Shown here one piece after another: positions 17,199 through 23,692 of a stretch of 36,568 nucleotides of DNA. Each line of letters begins with the position of its first letter. Within the stretch, counting starts at the first letter, position 1. This DNA is from Mycobacterium sp. (lineage in GTDB: Bacteria; Actinomycetota; Actinomycetes; Mycobacteriales; Mycobacteriaceae). The stretch is taken from positions 1-36,568 of the forward strand of contig JAGQTQ010000077.1 in NCBI GenBank assembly GCA_020438905.1. Direction: 5' to 3'. Position numbers and translations under genes: made by a program. Below the pieces are notes generated by a model. That model saw nothing but the letters and a program-made list of their open reading frames with translations, was not told where the DNA came from and searched no databases.

Positions 17199-18314
17199 AT
17201 GGACTTCAATCTTTCCGCCGAACAAGAGCTGCTGCGCGACGGCCTGGGGCGTTTCCTGGACGCGCGGTACGACCTTGAGAACAGCCGGGCGGCGGCCAAG
17301 ACCGGTTGCGGCTGGCAGCCGGAGATCTGGCGCAGGTTCGCCGATGAACTCGGCATCCTGGGTGCGGTGTTGCCGGAATCGGCCGGTGGCAGCGGCGGCG
17401 GCCCGGTCGAGGCCATGGTGATCGCCGAGGAGCTGGGTCGGGCGCTGGTGATCGAACCGTTCGTCGACACCGTGGTGGTGGCCGGCGGGCTGTTGGCCCG
17501 CGCCGGCGGGCAGGCCGCATCGTCGGTGCTGGACCGGATCGGCGACGGATCGGCCATCGTCGCGCTGGCGGCCGGCGAGGGCACGCAGGACTGGGAGCGG
17601 CTGTCCACCACTGCGGTCCGCGACGGCGACGAGTGGGTCCTCGCCGGCTCCGAGGCCGTCGTGATGTCGGCGCCGCTGGCCACCCACCTGCTGATCGCTG
17701 CGCGCACGGACGACGCGATCGCGCTGTTCGTGACCGAGTTCGACGCCTGCTCTCCCCCGGCCGGCCTGCGTGTGCACGGATACCGCACCGTCGACGATCG
17801 GCGTGCCGCCGATCTCGTCCTGGACGGCGTCCGGCTGCCGGGGCACGCGCTGATCGCCGCCGACGCGCGGGAGTCGCTGGACCGGGCCCGCGACGAGGGA
17901 GCCGCCGCAGTGTGCGCCGAAGCGGTCGGGGGTATGCGCAAGGTCCTGGCCGACACCGTGGACTACGGCAAGCAACGCCAGCAGTTCGGCACTCCGATCG
18001 GCAGTTTCCAGGTGCTCCAGCACCGGATGGTGGATATGTACATGGAACTCGAACAGGCCGTCTCCGCGGTGTACCTGGCGGTGCTCAACCTCGAGTCCGA
18101 TCCGATGTCACGCGCCCGGGCGGTGTCGGCGGCCAAGGTCACCGTCGGCCGCGCGGCGCGGTTCATCGGCCAGCAGGCCGTGCAACTGCACGGAGGAATG
18201 GGCATGACCGAGGAACTGGCCATCGGGCACTACTTCAAGCGGCTCACCGCACTGCAGTACGAATTCGGCTCCACCGATGCCCACCGGACCCGCTACGCGA
18301 GGCTTACCCGGTAG
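17199..18314 (+). CDS. Acyl-CoA dehydrogenase, small (beta-like) subunit
   Basis: 371 residues, acyl-CoA dehydrogenase fold, close in layout to the pimeloyl-CoA dehydrogenase small subunit (PimD-like). It keeps ADTVDYGKQRQQFGTPIGSFQ (about 250) and VQLHGGMGMTEE near 330 but lacks the SEPxAGSD motif, so it is the partner that supplies part of the FAD pocket rather than an independent enzyme. It lies 6 bp after the alpha subunit on the same transcript. Its last 11 bases overlap the end of a small membrane-protein frame on the opposite strand. Confidence 0.9.
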   Translation: MDFNLSAEQELLRDGLGRFLDARYDLENSRAAAKTGCGWQPEIWRRFADELGILGAVLPESAGGSGGGPVEAMVIAEELGRALVIEPFVDTVVVAGGLLARAGGQAASSVLDRIGDGSAIVALAAGEGTQDWERLSTTAVRDGDEWVLAGSEAVVMSAPLATHLLIAARTDDAIALFVTEFDACSPPAGLRVHGYRTVDDRRAADLVLDGVRLPGHALIAADARESLDRARDEGAAAVCAEAVGGMRKVLADTVDYGKQRQQFGTPIGSFQVLQHRMVDMYMELEQAVSAVYLAVLNLESDPMSRARAVSAAKVTVGRAARFIGQQAVQLHGGMGMTEELAIGHYFKRLTALQYEFGSTDAHRTRYARLTR

Positions 18315-18408
18315 CGGAGCGCCGCGCGGATTTGGTCACGGCCCAGAAGAACAGCACCATCGCTGCGACGATCACAAACAGCGGCACCGCGGCCAGGAGT
18401 TGTCTCAC
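18304..18408 (-). CDS. 34-residue single-pass membrane protein
   Basis: A short frame: GTG start at 18408, then RQLLAAVPLFVIVAAM, VLFFWAVTK and a basic tail SARRSATG. It predicts one membrane helix (about 4-24) with a positively charged C-terminus. An in-frame stop lies 9 bases before the GTG, so no longer protein is possible. TAGTTT on the minus strand ends 6 bases before the GTG and would give a leaderless mRNA. It converges on the dehydrogenase gene with an 11-bp overlap and diverges from the SOUL gene. I do not recognise a family; the clean hydrophobic helix and the start context argue that it is real. Confidence 0.6.
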   Translation of the reverse strand: MRQLLAAVPLFVIVAAMVLFFWAVTKSARRSATG

Positions 18409-18491
18409 GTGGGCAAACTAGCAGCGGCATATCGGTGGAACCCGAAGATCACCCTCGCACGTTGAAGGGCCGTAACCGAAGGAGGGTTGTC

Positions 18492-19121
18492 ATGCTGGAC
18501 AAGGTCGTCGATGTGTTCGGCCAGTTGGTGCAAGCCGGGGGCACGGTCGTGGGGATCCGCAACGGCACCGAGGAACCACCGTTCACCGTCGAGCGCCGAC
18601 TCGGCGATGTCGAGATCCGCCGGTACGGGTCCCGGATCGCAGCGGAGACCACCGTCGACGCCGACGAGGAAGGCGCCCGCAACGAGGGTTTCCGCCGGTT
18701 GGCGCGCTACATATTCGGCGGCAATACCGGCAAGGCCAAAATTGCGATGACCGCGCCGGTGGCCCAGCAGCAGGGCGAGAAGATCGCCATGACCGCCCCG
18801 GTCGCCGCCCAGCGCGATGCGGCCGATCATTGGGTGATCCGCTTCTTCATGCCCGCCGATCGCACGCTGGACTCATTGCCCACACCCGATGACGACCGGG
18901 TGAAGCTGGTTGACGTGGCTCCCGAGCGGGTGGCGGTTCTCGGCTTCTCCGGAATACCCAGCCCTACCTCGGTCGCCGCGCGCACCACAGAACTGCTGAC
19001 GACGCTGCGCGCCAACTCCCTGGATCCCGCGGGCGACCCGGTGGCGTGGTTCTACGACCCGCCGTGGACGATTCCGTTCCGGCGCCGCAACGAGGTGGCG
19101 GTCAGCCTCGGGTCCGAGTAG
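18492..19121 (+). CDS. SOUL-family haem-binding protein
   Basis: 209 residues of the SOUL/p22HBP haem-binding family. Signature parts are PPFTVERRLGDVEIRRYGSRIAAET (about 28-52), the GFRRLARYIFGGN helix (about 65-77), two consecutive KIAMTAPVA segments (about 81 and 97), and the C-terminal VAWFYDPPWTIPFRRRNEVAV. The family binds haem or other tetrapyrroles, usually in the cytosol; no signal peptide is seen here. The ATG at 18492 follows a strong GAAGGAGGG site. The repeat of the MTAPVA motif is usual for the family. A role in haem buffering is inferred. Confidence 0.93.
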   Translation: MLDKVVDVFGQLVQAGGTVVGIRNGTEEPPFTVERRLGDVEIRRYGSRIAAETTVDADEEGARNEGFRRLARYIFGGNTGKAKIAMTAPVAQQQGEKIAMTAPVAAQRDAADHWVIRFFMPADRTLDSLPTPDDDRVKLVDVAPERVAVLGFSGIPSPTSVAARTTELLTTLRANSLDPAGDPVAWFYDPPWTIPFRRRNEVAVSLGSE

Positions 19122-19128
19122 ACGTCAT

Positions 19129-19641
19129 TCAGGAACCCGGCGCCGCGGGCTCAGGTGACGCCGCGGGCTCCGGCGGCAGGACCTCGGCAGCGGGAGCAGT
19201 GACGGGTTCGGGGATCTCCGGAGCCCTCTGCTGCGGTGTCATCCCCTTGGGCACGCTGTCCAGTGGGCGCTGCGCGATGAGCAGCAGAGCGTCGCTCATC
19301 GTCACGTCCTCAGATCGCACCGCCTGCCAGATCTCACGCAGATAGCCCAGCCGGCGGTGTTCCGGCTCGGTCTGGGTGGTCCCGGGCGGCAGGTTGTCCG
19401 GACTCGGCAGATGCGGCACCCCTTCTGGCGCCGCCGGGGCCGCACCGGCCGTCGGGGCCGCCTCGGAGACCGAGGCCGAGGCGGACACCAGCGCAGACTC
19501 GGACACGGCCGCCGGTGCGGGCTCGTCCGGAGCGGCCGGATCGGCAGCCGCGACGGGAACACTCAGCGCTCCCAGTGCCAAGAACAGCGTCGTCAAGAAC
19601 GGCGCGCTGACGGCCACACGGACCGATGCTCGAGCGACCAA
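19129..19641 (-). CDS. Small secreted Ala/Pro-rich protein
   Basis: 170 residues from a TTG start at 19641, chosen because GGAGG lies 7 bases upstream and because the protein then opens with a typical Sec signal peptide (basic start, hydrophobic FLTTLFLALGALSVPVAA, cleavage near residue 32 before ADPAAP). The mature part is low-complexity Ala/Pro/Glu at both ends. The only compact segment is about 100-145, HRRLGYLREIWQAVRSEDV followed by MSDALLLIAQRPLDSVP, which looks folded and conserved. I do not recognise a named family; small exported proteins of this kind are common in mycobacteria. It converges on the SOUL gene with a 7-bp gap. Confidence 0.75.
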   Translation of the reverse strand: MVARASVRVAVSAPFLTTLFLALGALSVPVAAADPAAPDEPAPAAVSESALVSASASVSEAAPTAGAAPAAPEGVPHLPSPDNLPPGTTQTEPEHRRLGYLREIWQAVRSEDVTMSDALLLIAQRPLDSVPKGMTPQQRAPEIPEPVTAPAAEVLPPEPAASPEPAAPGS

Positions 19642-19830
19642 CGTCCCACCTCCGAGCCGATGAAGTCCTACACGGCGTGTATCCGATGATGCACCCGATT
19701 CGTTACACCCGCCACTGGAGCCACGCCGGGGGGATCCTGCGGGCATAGGGTGTGCCTGACTGCCGCCCCGCTGTCGACAGCGCGGGACGGGCCCGGTTAG
19801 GAATCCCATCAGAGGAGGGATGCGGATCTC

Positions 19831-20502
19831 ATGGACTCTCGATCAGGTGGCCCCACCCCCGGGATCGACGACCACGAAGAGCCCCGCCAGGCGGCCGGCT
19901 GGTTCCGGTTCCACTTCGCCGATCAGCGGTGGGAGTGGTCTCCGGAGGTCGAGGCCTTGCACGGCTACCGGCCCGGGACCGTCGTACCGAACACCGAACT
20001 GGTGTTGTCGCACAAGCATCCCGACGATCGGCGCCACGTCGCGGCCATGCTGGAGGAGATCCGGCTGCGCCGTCGGGCGTTCAGCACCCGTCATCGCATC
20101 GTCGACACCGCCGGCCGGATTCGTCACGTCATCGTCGTTGCCGACACCATGACGGGCCCGGCCGGCGGTGTCGTCGGCACGCACGGGTTCTACGTCGACG
20201 TGACACCCTCGGAGGACCTTGACCGGGAACGGTTCAGCGCCGCGATCGCCGAGATCGCCGAGAACCGGGCCGTCATCGAACAGGCAAAGGGCATGTTGAT
20301 GGCTGTCTACGGCATCGACGCCGATGCGGCGTTCGGCCTGCTGCGCTGGCGCTCTCAGGAGTCCAACGTCAAGTTGCGACTGCTGGCCGAACAGGTGGTC
20401 CGCGATTTCGTCGCCGTCGCGCAGGACGGGCAGACACCCGACCGCTCGGCCTACGACAACCTGCTGCTGACGGCGGACCGACGAATCCACGGCGAGGCGT
20501 GA
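19831..20502 (+). CDS. PAS-ANTAR transcription antitermination regulator
   Basis: 223 residues. The N-terminal half (about 22-125) is a PAS domain (WFRFHFADQRWEWSPEVEALHGY, later RHRIVDTAGRIRHV). The C-terminal half (about 140-195) is an ANTAR RNA-binding domain with the hallmark ENRAVIEQAKGMLMAVYGI and a conserved three-helix end. ANTAR proteins bind paired hairpins in leader RNAs and prevent termination; activity is usually controlled by a sensor domain, here PAS. The ATG at 19831 lies 12 bases after a GAGGAGGG site. Another ATG at 19819 is out of frame. It stands alone, so its target transcripts are not evident from context. Confidence 0.92.
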   Translation: MDSRSGGPTPGIDDHEEPRQAAGWFRFHFADQRWEWSPEVEALHGYRPGTVVPNTELVLSHKHPDDRRHVAAMLEEIRLRRRAFSTRHRIVDTAGRIRHVIVVADTMTGPAGGVVGTHGFYVDVTPSEDLDRERFSAAIAEIAENRAVIEQAKGMLMAVYGIDADAAFGLLRWRSQESNVKLRLLAEQVVRDFVAVAQDGQTPDRSAYDNLLLTADRRIHGEA

Positions 20503-20587
20503 ACGTTCCGCGGTACCGCTACGAGGCCGAACACCTGGATTTGGGCCGCCCGATCGGCGGCCGGTAGGGAATGTGGACAATGCAGGG

Positions 20588-21253
20588 ATGCGACATCTGC
20601 TGGCCGCGACGGCCTTCACCGGAGCCCTGGCCTGGCTGGCACTCAGCCCGGACGTGAACGCCGATCCCGGCGCAGGCGTGCCCCCGGTCAGCCCGCAGGC
20701 CCAGGCCGCCGGACTCCTCGACGTGCGGACGGTGGTTCCCGACGCGATCGTGGATCTCCGGTACGCGACCCCGAACAACTTCGTCGGCGTCGCGCTGTAC
20801 CCACCCGATGCCCGCTGCATGGTGCACGAATCGCTGGCGCCGGGGCTGGCGACCGCGGCGGCCGAACTGCGCGCCAAGGGGCTGACCCTGGTGTTCTGGG
20901 ACTGCTACCGACCGCACGAGGTGCAGGTGCGGATGTTCGAGGAGGTGCCCGACCCGAGGTGGGTCGCCCGGCCCTCCGAGTACGCCCGCAGCCACGAGTC
21001 CGGCCGTTCGGTGGACGTGACCATGGCCTCCGGCGGCGTCCTGGTGGACATGGGCACCGATTTCGACGATTTCTCGGCGGCCGCCAACGCCTATGCCACC
21101 GATGGGGTCGACTCCCGGCAGCAGGCCAACCGCGCGGTGTTGCGCAACGCCATGGCCAAGGGCGGGCTGGCCCCCTATACGGCCGAGTGGTGGCATTTCG
21201 ACGGGCCGGGCGCCGGACAGCCCCGCCCGATTCTCGAGGTTCCGATCAGCTGA
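20588..21253 (+). CDS. Secreted D-Ala-D-Ala dipeptidase (VanX family, M15D)
   Basis: 221 residues with a Sec signal peptide (cleavage near ADPGAG, about 26). The zinc-peptidase motifs of the VanX group are complete: the zinc ligands His136 and Asp143 in SHESGRSVD, Glu200 and His203 in AEWWHF, and the oxyanion-type Arg in DCYRPHE (about 105-111). VanX cleaves D-Ala-D-Ala. No VanH or VanA ligase is nearby and the enzyme is exported, so recycling of peptidoglycan dipeptides outside the membrane is more likely than glycopeptide resistance. I chose the ATG at 20588 because it gives a clean signal peptide; a GTG at 20573 would add five residues. Confidence 0.9.
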   Translation: MRHLLAATAFTGALAWLALSPDVNADPGAGVPPVSPQAQAAGLLDVRTVVPDAIVDLRYATPNNFVGVALYPPDARCMVHESLAPGLATAAAELRAKGLTLVFWDCYRPHEVQVRMFEEVPDPRWVARPSEYARSHESGRSVDVTMASGGVLVDMGTDFDDFSAAANAYATDGVDSRQQANRAVLRNAMAKGGLAPYTAEWWHFDGPGAGQPRPILEVPIS

Positions 21254-21294
21254 CCTCGATCGCCCTGACCTCGATCACCCTGACCTCGATCACC
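21250..21294. repeat. 15-bp tandem repeat, three units
   Basis: Units at 21250-21264, 21265-21279 and 21280-21294, each starting CTGACCTCGATC; the last two are identical and the first differs by one base. The array starts on the stop codon of the VanX-type gene and runs into a long hairpin. Confidence 0.85.
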
Positions 21295-21349
21295 GAGTGA
21301 GGACTCACGCAGACAAAGTGCGGGTAGCCATCTGCGTGGTTCCTCACTC
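21295..21349. terminator. Long interrupted hairpin between convergent genes
   Basis: Outer arms GAGTGAGGA (21295-21303) and TCCTCACTC (21341-21349), inner arms ACGCAGA (21307-21313) and TCTGCGT (21331-21337), a 3/3 internal loop and a 17-base loop. It sits between the VanX-type gene and the convergent monooxygenase and may terminate both. Two copies of CGCCCGGGCAC follow it (about 21352-21382). Confidence 0.6.
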
Positions 21350-21386
21350 AACGCCCGGGCACCGACTCAGCGCCCGGGCACTGACC

Positions 21387-22919
21387 TCAGGCCTGGGCGG
21401 CCGCGACCGGCGCCTCGACGCGAGACACCGCGCTGAACCGCAGCGCCGGGTCGTCGACCGGTCCCTTGCGCAGCCGCGCGCGGTCGGCGGGGACGTTCAT
21501 CTCCACTGTCCAGGGCCCGCTGGTGCCCTGCTGGGGGAACAACTCGACCGCTCGCAGGATGTAGCCCGCGGAGAAGTCCAGCATCGGCTTGGTCTGGATG
21601 CTCGGGTCGTCGAACACCGGGGTGACGGTGGTGTAGCCGTGCTGGTCCATGTACGCCATCAACCGGCACAGGTGCTCGCACACCAGGTCCACCTTGAGCG
21701 TCCACGAGGAGTTGGTATAGCCGAACGCGAACGCGAAGTTCGGGATGCCCGACACCATGAAGCTCTTGTAGACCACGGCATGATGCGGATCCTGGACCTC
21801 ACCGTCGACCGAAATCTGAATTCCCCCCAGCGGCAACAGTTTCAGTCCGGTGGCCGTGACGATGATGTCGGCCGGCAACTCCCGCCCCGACTCCAGCAGG
21901 ATTCCGGTCTTGGTGAACCGGACGATCTTGTCGGTGACCACCGAGGCCGTCCCCTTGGAGATGGCTTTGAACAGGTCGTTGTCCGGCACCGCGCAAAGCC
22001 GCTGGTCCCACGGCTTGTAGGAGGGGTTGAAATGGGTGTCGATGTCATACCCCTTGGGCAGGGCCATTTCGTTGAAGTGCCGGATGATCCGGCGCGCGAT
22101 CTTGGGCTGGTTCTGGCCCAGGTTGTAGATGAACCGCTGCCGGCCCATGTTGAGCCGACGGGTGATCTTGTAGGCCGTCTTCTCGGGCAACACTTTGCGC
22201 AGCCCGTTGGCGACCGGATCCTTGCGCGGTAGCGGCATCACGTAGGTCGGCGAGCGCTGCAACATGGTGATGTGCGCGGTGTCCTCCGCCATCGCCGGGA
22301 TGAGCGTGACGGCGGTTGCGCCACTGCCGATGACGACGACATTCTTGCCCTTGTAATCCAGATCCTCCGGCCAGAACTGCGGATGCACGATCTGGCCCTC
22401 GAAGTCCTCCTGGCCCTCGAAGTGCGGGGTGTGTCCGGAGGCGTAGTCGTAGTAGCCGGTCGCGCCGAAGAGCCAGTTGCACGTGACCTCCCACTGCCGG
22501 CCGTCACCCTCCAGGGTCACCGACCACTGCGCCGTCTCGGTATTGAAGTCGGCGCGGATCACCTTGTGCCCGAAATAGATCCGCTCGGCCAGGCCGCCTT
22601 CCTCGACCACCTCGTGGATGTAGTCGAGGATCTCGTGCGCGTCGGCGATGGCGTTGTCTGAGGTCCAAGGCTTGAACTCGTAGCCGAAGGTGTGCAGGTC
22701 GGAATCCGACCGGATACCCGGATAGCGGAACAGATCCCAGGTGCCGCCGACGGCCCCGCGGGCGTCGACGATGGCGAAGCTGTGCTCCGGCAGCATCGTG
22801 ACGAGGTAATGCCCGAGGCCGATCCCGGAGATACCGGCACCGACGACGAGCACGTCGACATGCCCGCTCAGCGGGTGGGTGGGGCTGGCCTGGTTGAGCG
22901 AAGCGACGGACATGGGCAC
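21387..22919 (-). CDS. EthA-like Baeyer-Villiger flavin monooxygenase
   Basis: 510 residues. An N-terminal FAD-binding GAGISG (27-32), the Baeyer-Villiger fingerprint FEGQIVHPQFWP (173-184), and a second Rossmann motif VVVIGSGATAVT for NADPH (194-205) are all intact. Similarity to M. tuberculosis EthA is visible along the chain: GGTWDLFRYPGIRSDSD, WPEDLDYKGKNVVVIGSGATA, YNPWDQRLC-like and SGRELPADIIVTATGL segments. EthA oxidises ketones and activates ethionamide; MymA is another mycobacterial relative, so the natural substrate stays open. A minor alternative start is the ATG at 22913. It diverges from a TetR gene with a shared promoter region. Confidence 0.93.
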   Translation of the reverse strand: MPMSVASLNQASPTHPLSGHVDVLVVGAGISGIGLGHYLVTMLPEHSFAIVDARGAVGGTWDLFRYPGIRSDSDLHTFGYEFKPWTSDNAIADAHEILDYIHEVVEEGGLAERIYFGHKVIRADFNTETAQWSVTLEGDGRQWEVTCNWLFGATGYYDYASGHTPHFEGQEDFEGQIVHPQFWPEDLDYKGKNVVVIGSGATAVTLIPAMAEDTAHITMLQRSPTYVMPLPRKDPVANGLRKVLPEKTAYKITRRLNMGRQRFIYNLGQNQPKIARRIIRHFNEMALPKGYDIDTHFNPSYKPWDQRLCAVPDNDLFKAISKGTASVVTDKIVRFTKTGILLESGRELPADIIVTATGLKLLPLGGIQISVDGEVQDPHHAVVYKSFMVSGIPNFAFAFGYTNSSWTLKVDLVCEHLCRLMAYMDQHGYTTVTPVFDDPSIQTKPMLDFSAGYILRAVELFPQQGTSGPWTVEMNVPADRARLRKGPVDDPALRFSAVSRVEAPVAAAQA

Positions 22920-22979
22920 TCCCGGATGGACGTTGGCGGATAGGCGCTGAGACGATGACGCGAATCTGTAACGTGAACA

Positions 22980-23007
22980 ATGTTATATTTTTCTCGACAG
23001 CTGTCAA
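22980..23007 (-). promoter_or_regulatory. Promoter of the monooxygenase with palindromic operator
   Basis: On the minus strand TTGACA (23002-23007) and TAACAT (22980-22985) are 16 bp apart, a good housekeeping promoter for the monooxygenase. The perfect palindrome GACAGCTGTC (22996-23005) overlaps the -35. TAAC and GTTA flank a 9-bp spacer over the -10 (22969-22985). The divergent TetR protein is the obvious candidate to bind here. Confidence 0.55.
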
Positions 23008-23044
23008 GGAATCCGCCGAGTCGAAGTGGGAGGGCAGGCCCGGA

Positions 23045-23692
23045 ATGACCGTCACCGGTGTTCAGCGGCGCGAACCGATGCAGGAGCGCAGCCGCAAGAC
23101 GGTGACGCGGATTCTCGACGCCGCCGCCGCGATCGCCGACGAGCAGGGGGTCGACGCCGCGACCACCCGCGCGATCGCCGACCGGGCCGGCGTCTCGGCC
23201 CCCTCGCTCTACCGTTTCTTCGCCGACCGCGAGGCGATCCTGGATGAACTGCTCGAACAGCACTGCGCCGCCCTCGACGCCAGATGCGTGGAGGCCGAGC
23301 GGACCTGGGAGATCGATTCCGTCGCCGACCTGCTCGACCACGAGATCGACCTGCACGTGCACTACTACCGCCGCTACCCGAGTTCGGCGCGGTTGTGGAT
23401 GGGCGGACGCACCTCCCCCACCGTCACCCGGCATGTGCGGGCACGGATGAAGACACTGGCCGATCGCCTGCACGCGATCCTGGTCGACGCCGGTCTCATA
23501 CCGCCCGAGACCGACCCGCGCGCCATGCTGGTGGCCGTGGAGATGGCCGACCGCGTGCTGGAGTTGTCGTTCCGGGACAGCACCGGCGCCGACGCCGACT
23601 TCGACGAGGACGTCCTGGCCATCGGCCGGCGAGCGCTCAACGCTTTCGGCCGAGACCTTTCCGGGGACCTTTCCCGGCACGCCCCCAGCTGA
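23045..23692 (+). CDS. TetR-family transcriptional regulator
   Basis: 215 residues. The TetR DNA-binding domain spans about 15-65: RKTVTRILDAAAAIADEQG, TTRAIADRAGVSAPSLYRFF as the helix-turn-helix, then ADREAILDELL. The C-terminal ligand domain (about 80-205) shows no recognisable pocket signature and does not resemble EthR beyond the HTH. Being divergent from the EthA-like gene, with a shared operator-bearing spacer, it is probably that gene's repressor. The ATG at 23045 is preceded by GGGAGGG; an upstream frame extension has no such support. Its 3' end overlaps the convergent acyltransferase gene by 56 bp. Confidence 0.9.
   Translation: MTVTGVQRREPMQERSRKTVTRILDAAAAIADEQGVDAATTRAIADRAGVSAPSLYRFFADREAILDELLEQHCAALDARCVEAERTWEIDSVADLLDHEIDLHVHYYRRYPSSARLWMGGRTSPTVTRHVRARMKTLADRLHAILVDAGLIPPETDPRAMLVAVEMADRVLELSFRDSTGADADFDEDVLAIGRRALNAFGRDLSGDLSRHAPS

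Noticed and set aside
15864-18023. A 719-codon minus-strand frame opposite the dehydrogenase pair
   Set aside because: It is the mirror of two well-supported genes in high-GC DNA, shows no domain, and is rich in Arg, Gly and His as antisense shadows are.
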